NCBI RefSeq assembly: GCF_001610895.1
Contig: NZ_CP011273.1
Coordinates: 930,001-994,000 of the forward strand
Source: Planctomyces sp. SH-PL62
Lineage (GTDB): Bacteria; Planctomycetota; Planctomycetia; Isosphaerales; Isosphaeraceae
DNA: 64,000 nt
Reading direction: 5' to 3'
Below are positions 62,746-64,000 of this stretch, one piece after another. Position numbers and translations under genes: made by a program. The notes beneath the pieces are model-generated. The model ran no database searches, was not told the DNA's origin, and worked only from the letters and a program-made list of their open reading frames with translations. How positions within the stretch are numbered: the first letter of the stretch is position 1; the number at the start of each line of letters is the position of its first letter.

Positions 62746-63993
62746 TCAGCGGGTGATGGTCAGGCTGGGGACGTCCCGGCCCTGGTCGTCGATGATCAGG
62801 CCGTTGCTGACGGTGATCTCGCTGACGGCATAGACGCGCCCGCTGGGCATCGAGACCTTGACGGTCCAGTCGCCGTCGGGGACGCGGACGGCGAATCGGC
62901 CGAAGGCGTCGGTCATGGCGGTCCGTTCGTCGAACGCGCCGGTGCGATTGGAGAGCAGGACGCGGACGCCCTCCTCGGGCTCGCTGCTGACGCGTTCGCG
63001 GACCCGACCGAAGAGGACGTTGCGGGTGGCCGGATCGACGGCGCGGGCCGGGTCATAGACCGGACGGAGCGATTCGCGGCGGTTGAACCCCAGGTTGTCC
63101 TGGGGCGCGGGGAGCAGGCCGTCGTCGGCCGGGGTCGACGGCGGGGGCGTCTCGTCCGCGGCGCCCTTGGGGGCGGGACCGGCGGGGGCCGGGGCCGGGA
63201 TCGGGGCCGGGGCGTTCGATTCGCCGTCCGGGCGGGCCGTCGACTGCTGCCGCTCGACCGACTGCGGGGCCGGGGGGGTCGCCGTTTCGGCCGCGGCGGG
63301 TGCGGGCTTCGACTCGACGGGGGCCGTCCTCGGGGTCGTGCGGGGCCGGGCGACCGGGTCGACGTTCGACGGCAGCGCCGGGGCCTCGTCCAGATCCTCG
63401 TCCAACCGCGCGCTCGGGGCTCGGCGGGCCGGCTCGGTCGCCGGGCGAGAGGCCGCCGGTTCCGGGGCGATCACGCGAATCGACGTCGGCTCGACCACGG
63501 CGTCGCCGCAGCAGGCGGTCGACGGCATGTACGCGGTCGCGACGACGCCGCGATCCACGACCATCGGCGCGCTGGAGAACGTGGTCGGCACGACGTAGGA
63601 GGTCGGGTAGTACAGGGTGGTCGGGAAGTAGTTGGCCGCGTAGCTCGTCGCATAGTAGGTCCGGCCGGTCGGGATCAGGCGACGGCCGAAGAGGCTGCGG
63701 CGGAATCGCGTCTCGTAGTACGTGGGGACGACGTAGCTGCTGGGGACGACGTAGCTCGTCGGCGCGAGCACGACGCTGTCGGTGGCGTAGGCCGTCGCAT
63801 AGACGGTCGGCGCGACGTAGGAGGTCGGCACGACGTAGGACGCGGCGAGGTAGGACGGAACGCTCGTCACGCTCGACGTCGGCACCCAATCCACCGTCTC
63901 GACCCAGACGTCGTACGCCAAAGCGTCGCGCCCGGTGCCCATCGCCCAGAGAGTCGCCGCCAGGAGGAGCGACCAAAAGCCACGGGAGCGCAT
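62746..63993 (-). CDS. Exported Tyr/Val/Pro-repeat protein with C-terminal carboxypeptidase-regulatory-like domain
   Basis: 415 residues, not a recognised whole-length family. A signal peptide (to about residue 26) is followed by about 120 residues dominated by repeats of the type SYVVPT/SYVAPT (ten or so tyrosines in SYVxP context), then an Ala/Pro/Thr-rich disordered linker (about 170-300) and a C-terminal beta-sandwich domain starting near NVLFGRVRERV and including AFGRFAVRVPDGDWTVKV, like carboxypeptidase-regulatory or transthyretin-type modules. The cysteines are a single CC pair (STACCGD). This composition suggests a cell-surface or wall-associated structural protein, possibly cross-linked through tyrosines; that role is inference. 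Complete, with only 7 bp left to the window end. Confidence 0.8.
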   Translation of the reverse strand: MRSRGFWSLLLAATLWAMGTGRDALAYDVWVETVDWVPTSSVTSVPSYLAASYVVPTSYVAPTVYATAYATDSVVLAPTSYVVPSSYVVPTYYETRFRRSLFGRRLIPTGRTYYATSYAANYFPTTLYYPTSYVVPTTFSSAPMVVDRGVVATAYMPSTACCGDAVVEPTSIRVIAPEPAASRPATEPARRAPSARLDEDLDEAPALPSNVDPVARPRTTPRTAPVESKPAPAAAETATPPAPQSVERQQSTARPDGESNAPAPIPAPAPAGPAPKGAADETPPPSTPADDGLLPAPQDNLGFNRRESLRPVYDPARAVDPATRNVLFGRVRERVSSEPEEGVRVLLSNRTGAFDERTAMTDAFGRFAVRVPDGDWTVKVSMPSGRVYAVSEITVSNGLIIDDQGRDVPSLTITR

Positions 63994-64000
63994 CGTAGGT

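Noticed and set aside
63540-63900. Repeats near the right end as a possible CRISPR or tandem array
   Set aside because: The units are of variable length and are in frame as SYVVPT-type codons; there are no unique spacers.

Overview
The window is high-GC bacterial chromosome. It carries several hallmarks of Planctomycetes, most likely family Isosphaeraceae (Paludisphaera/Singulisphaera-like): two DUF1559 pseudopilin-like proteins paired with small lipoproteins, an ECF sigma factor fused to a membrane anchor and a presumed extracytoplasmic domain, giant FG-GAP/Ig-like surface proteins with an Arg-rich N-terminal ELLEDR motif, a Gfo/Idh/MocA cluster, Tat-exported hydrolases and a Hanks-type Ser/Thr kinase. 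Taxonomy is inferred from gene content only. No insertion sequence, prophage or CRISPR array was seen; nearly all of the many long overlapping reading frames are antisense or out-of-frame shadows caused by the base composition.

Layout. 0-5.3 kb (minus strand): Phd/YefM-like antitoxin, membrane Ser/Thr kinase, alpha-glucan phosphorylase, heme oxygenase. 5.5-8.5 kb: DJ-1/PfpI protein (+), then trpB-trpA (-). 8.8-15.2 kb: large AsmA-like membrane protein and a SRPBCC protein (+), a PAS/PAS histidine kinase and tRNA-Leu(UAG) (-). 15.2-18.9 kb (+): a FAD oxidoreductase with an apparent frameshift, a Bax-inhibitor-1 family membrane protein, a small Cys-containing secreted protein. 18.9-25.1 kb: two glycosylasparaginase paralogues, two DUF1559 proteins and small lipoproteins. 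25.5-33.8 kb: dnaE, nikR with a histidine-rich tail, and three Gfo/Idh/MocA oxidoreductases. 34-39.3 kb: DUF420/CtaM-like protein, nuoL-nuoM detached from the rest of complex I, and a [2Fe-2S] ferredoxin. 39.4-43.7 kb: fused M16 peptidase and a dicarboxylate/amino-acid symporter. 43.8-58 kb: three giant surface proteins (two in tandem with duplicated promoter regions; the second with an apparent frameshift), separated from the third by an LD-carboxypeptidase and a Tat-exported dimethylformamidase-like protein. 58-64 kb: lipase-like hydrolase, ECF sigma fusion, DUF2007-GT4 pair, and a Tyr/Pro-rich exported protein.

How the genes fit together: much of the window concerns the cell envelope (surface proteins, pseudopilins, lipoproteins, AsmA-like protein, LD-carboxypeptidase, Tat-exported hydrolases, sigma factor with a membrane-anchored domain). 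Housekeeping functions (dnaE, trpBA, glgP, nuoLM, tRNA) are scattered among these as single genes or pairs. The most unusual material is the 43.8-58 kb surface-protein locus, where three proteins share a basic ELLE(D/G)R segment at exactly the same residue positions (26-45) but otherwise diverge in their propellers.
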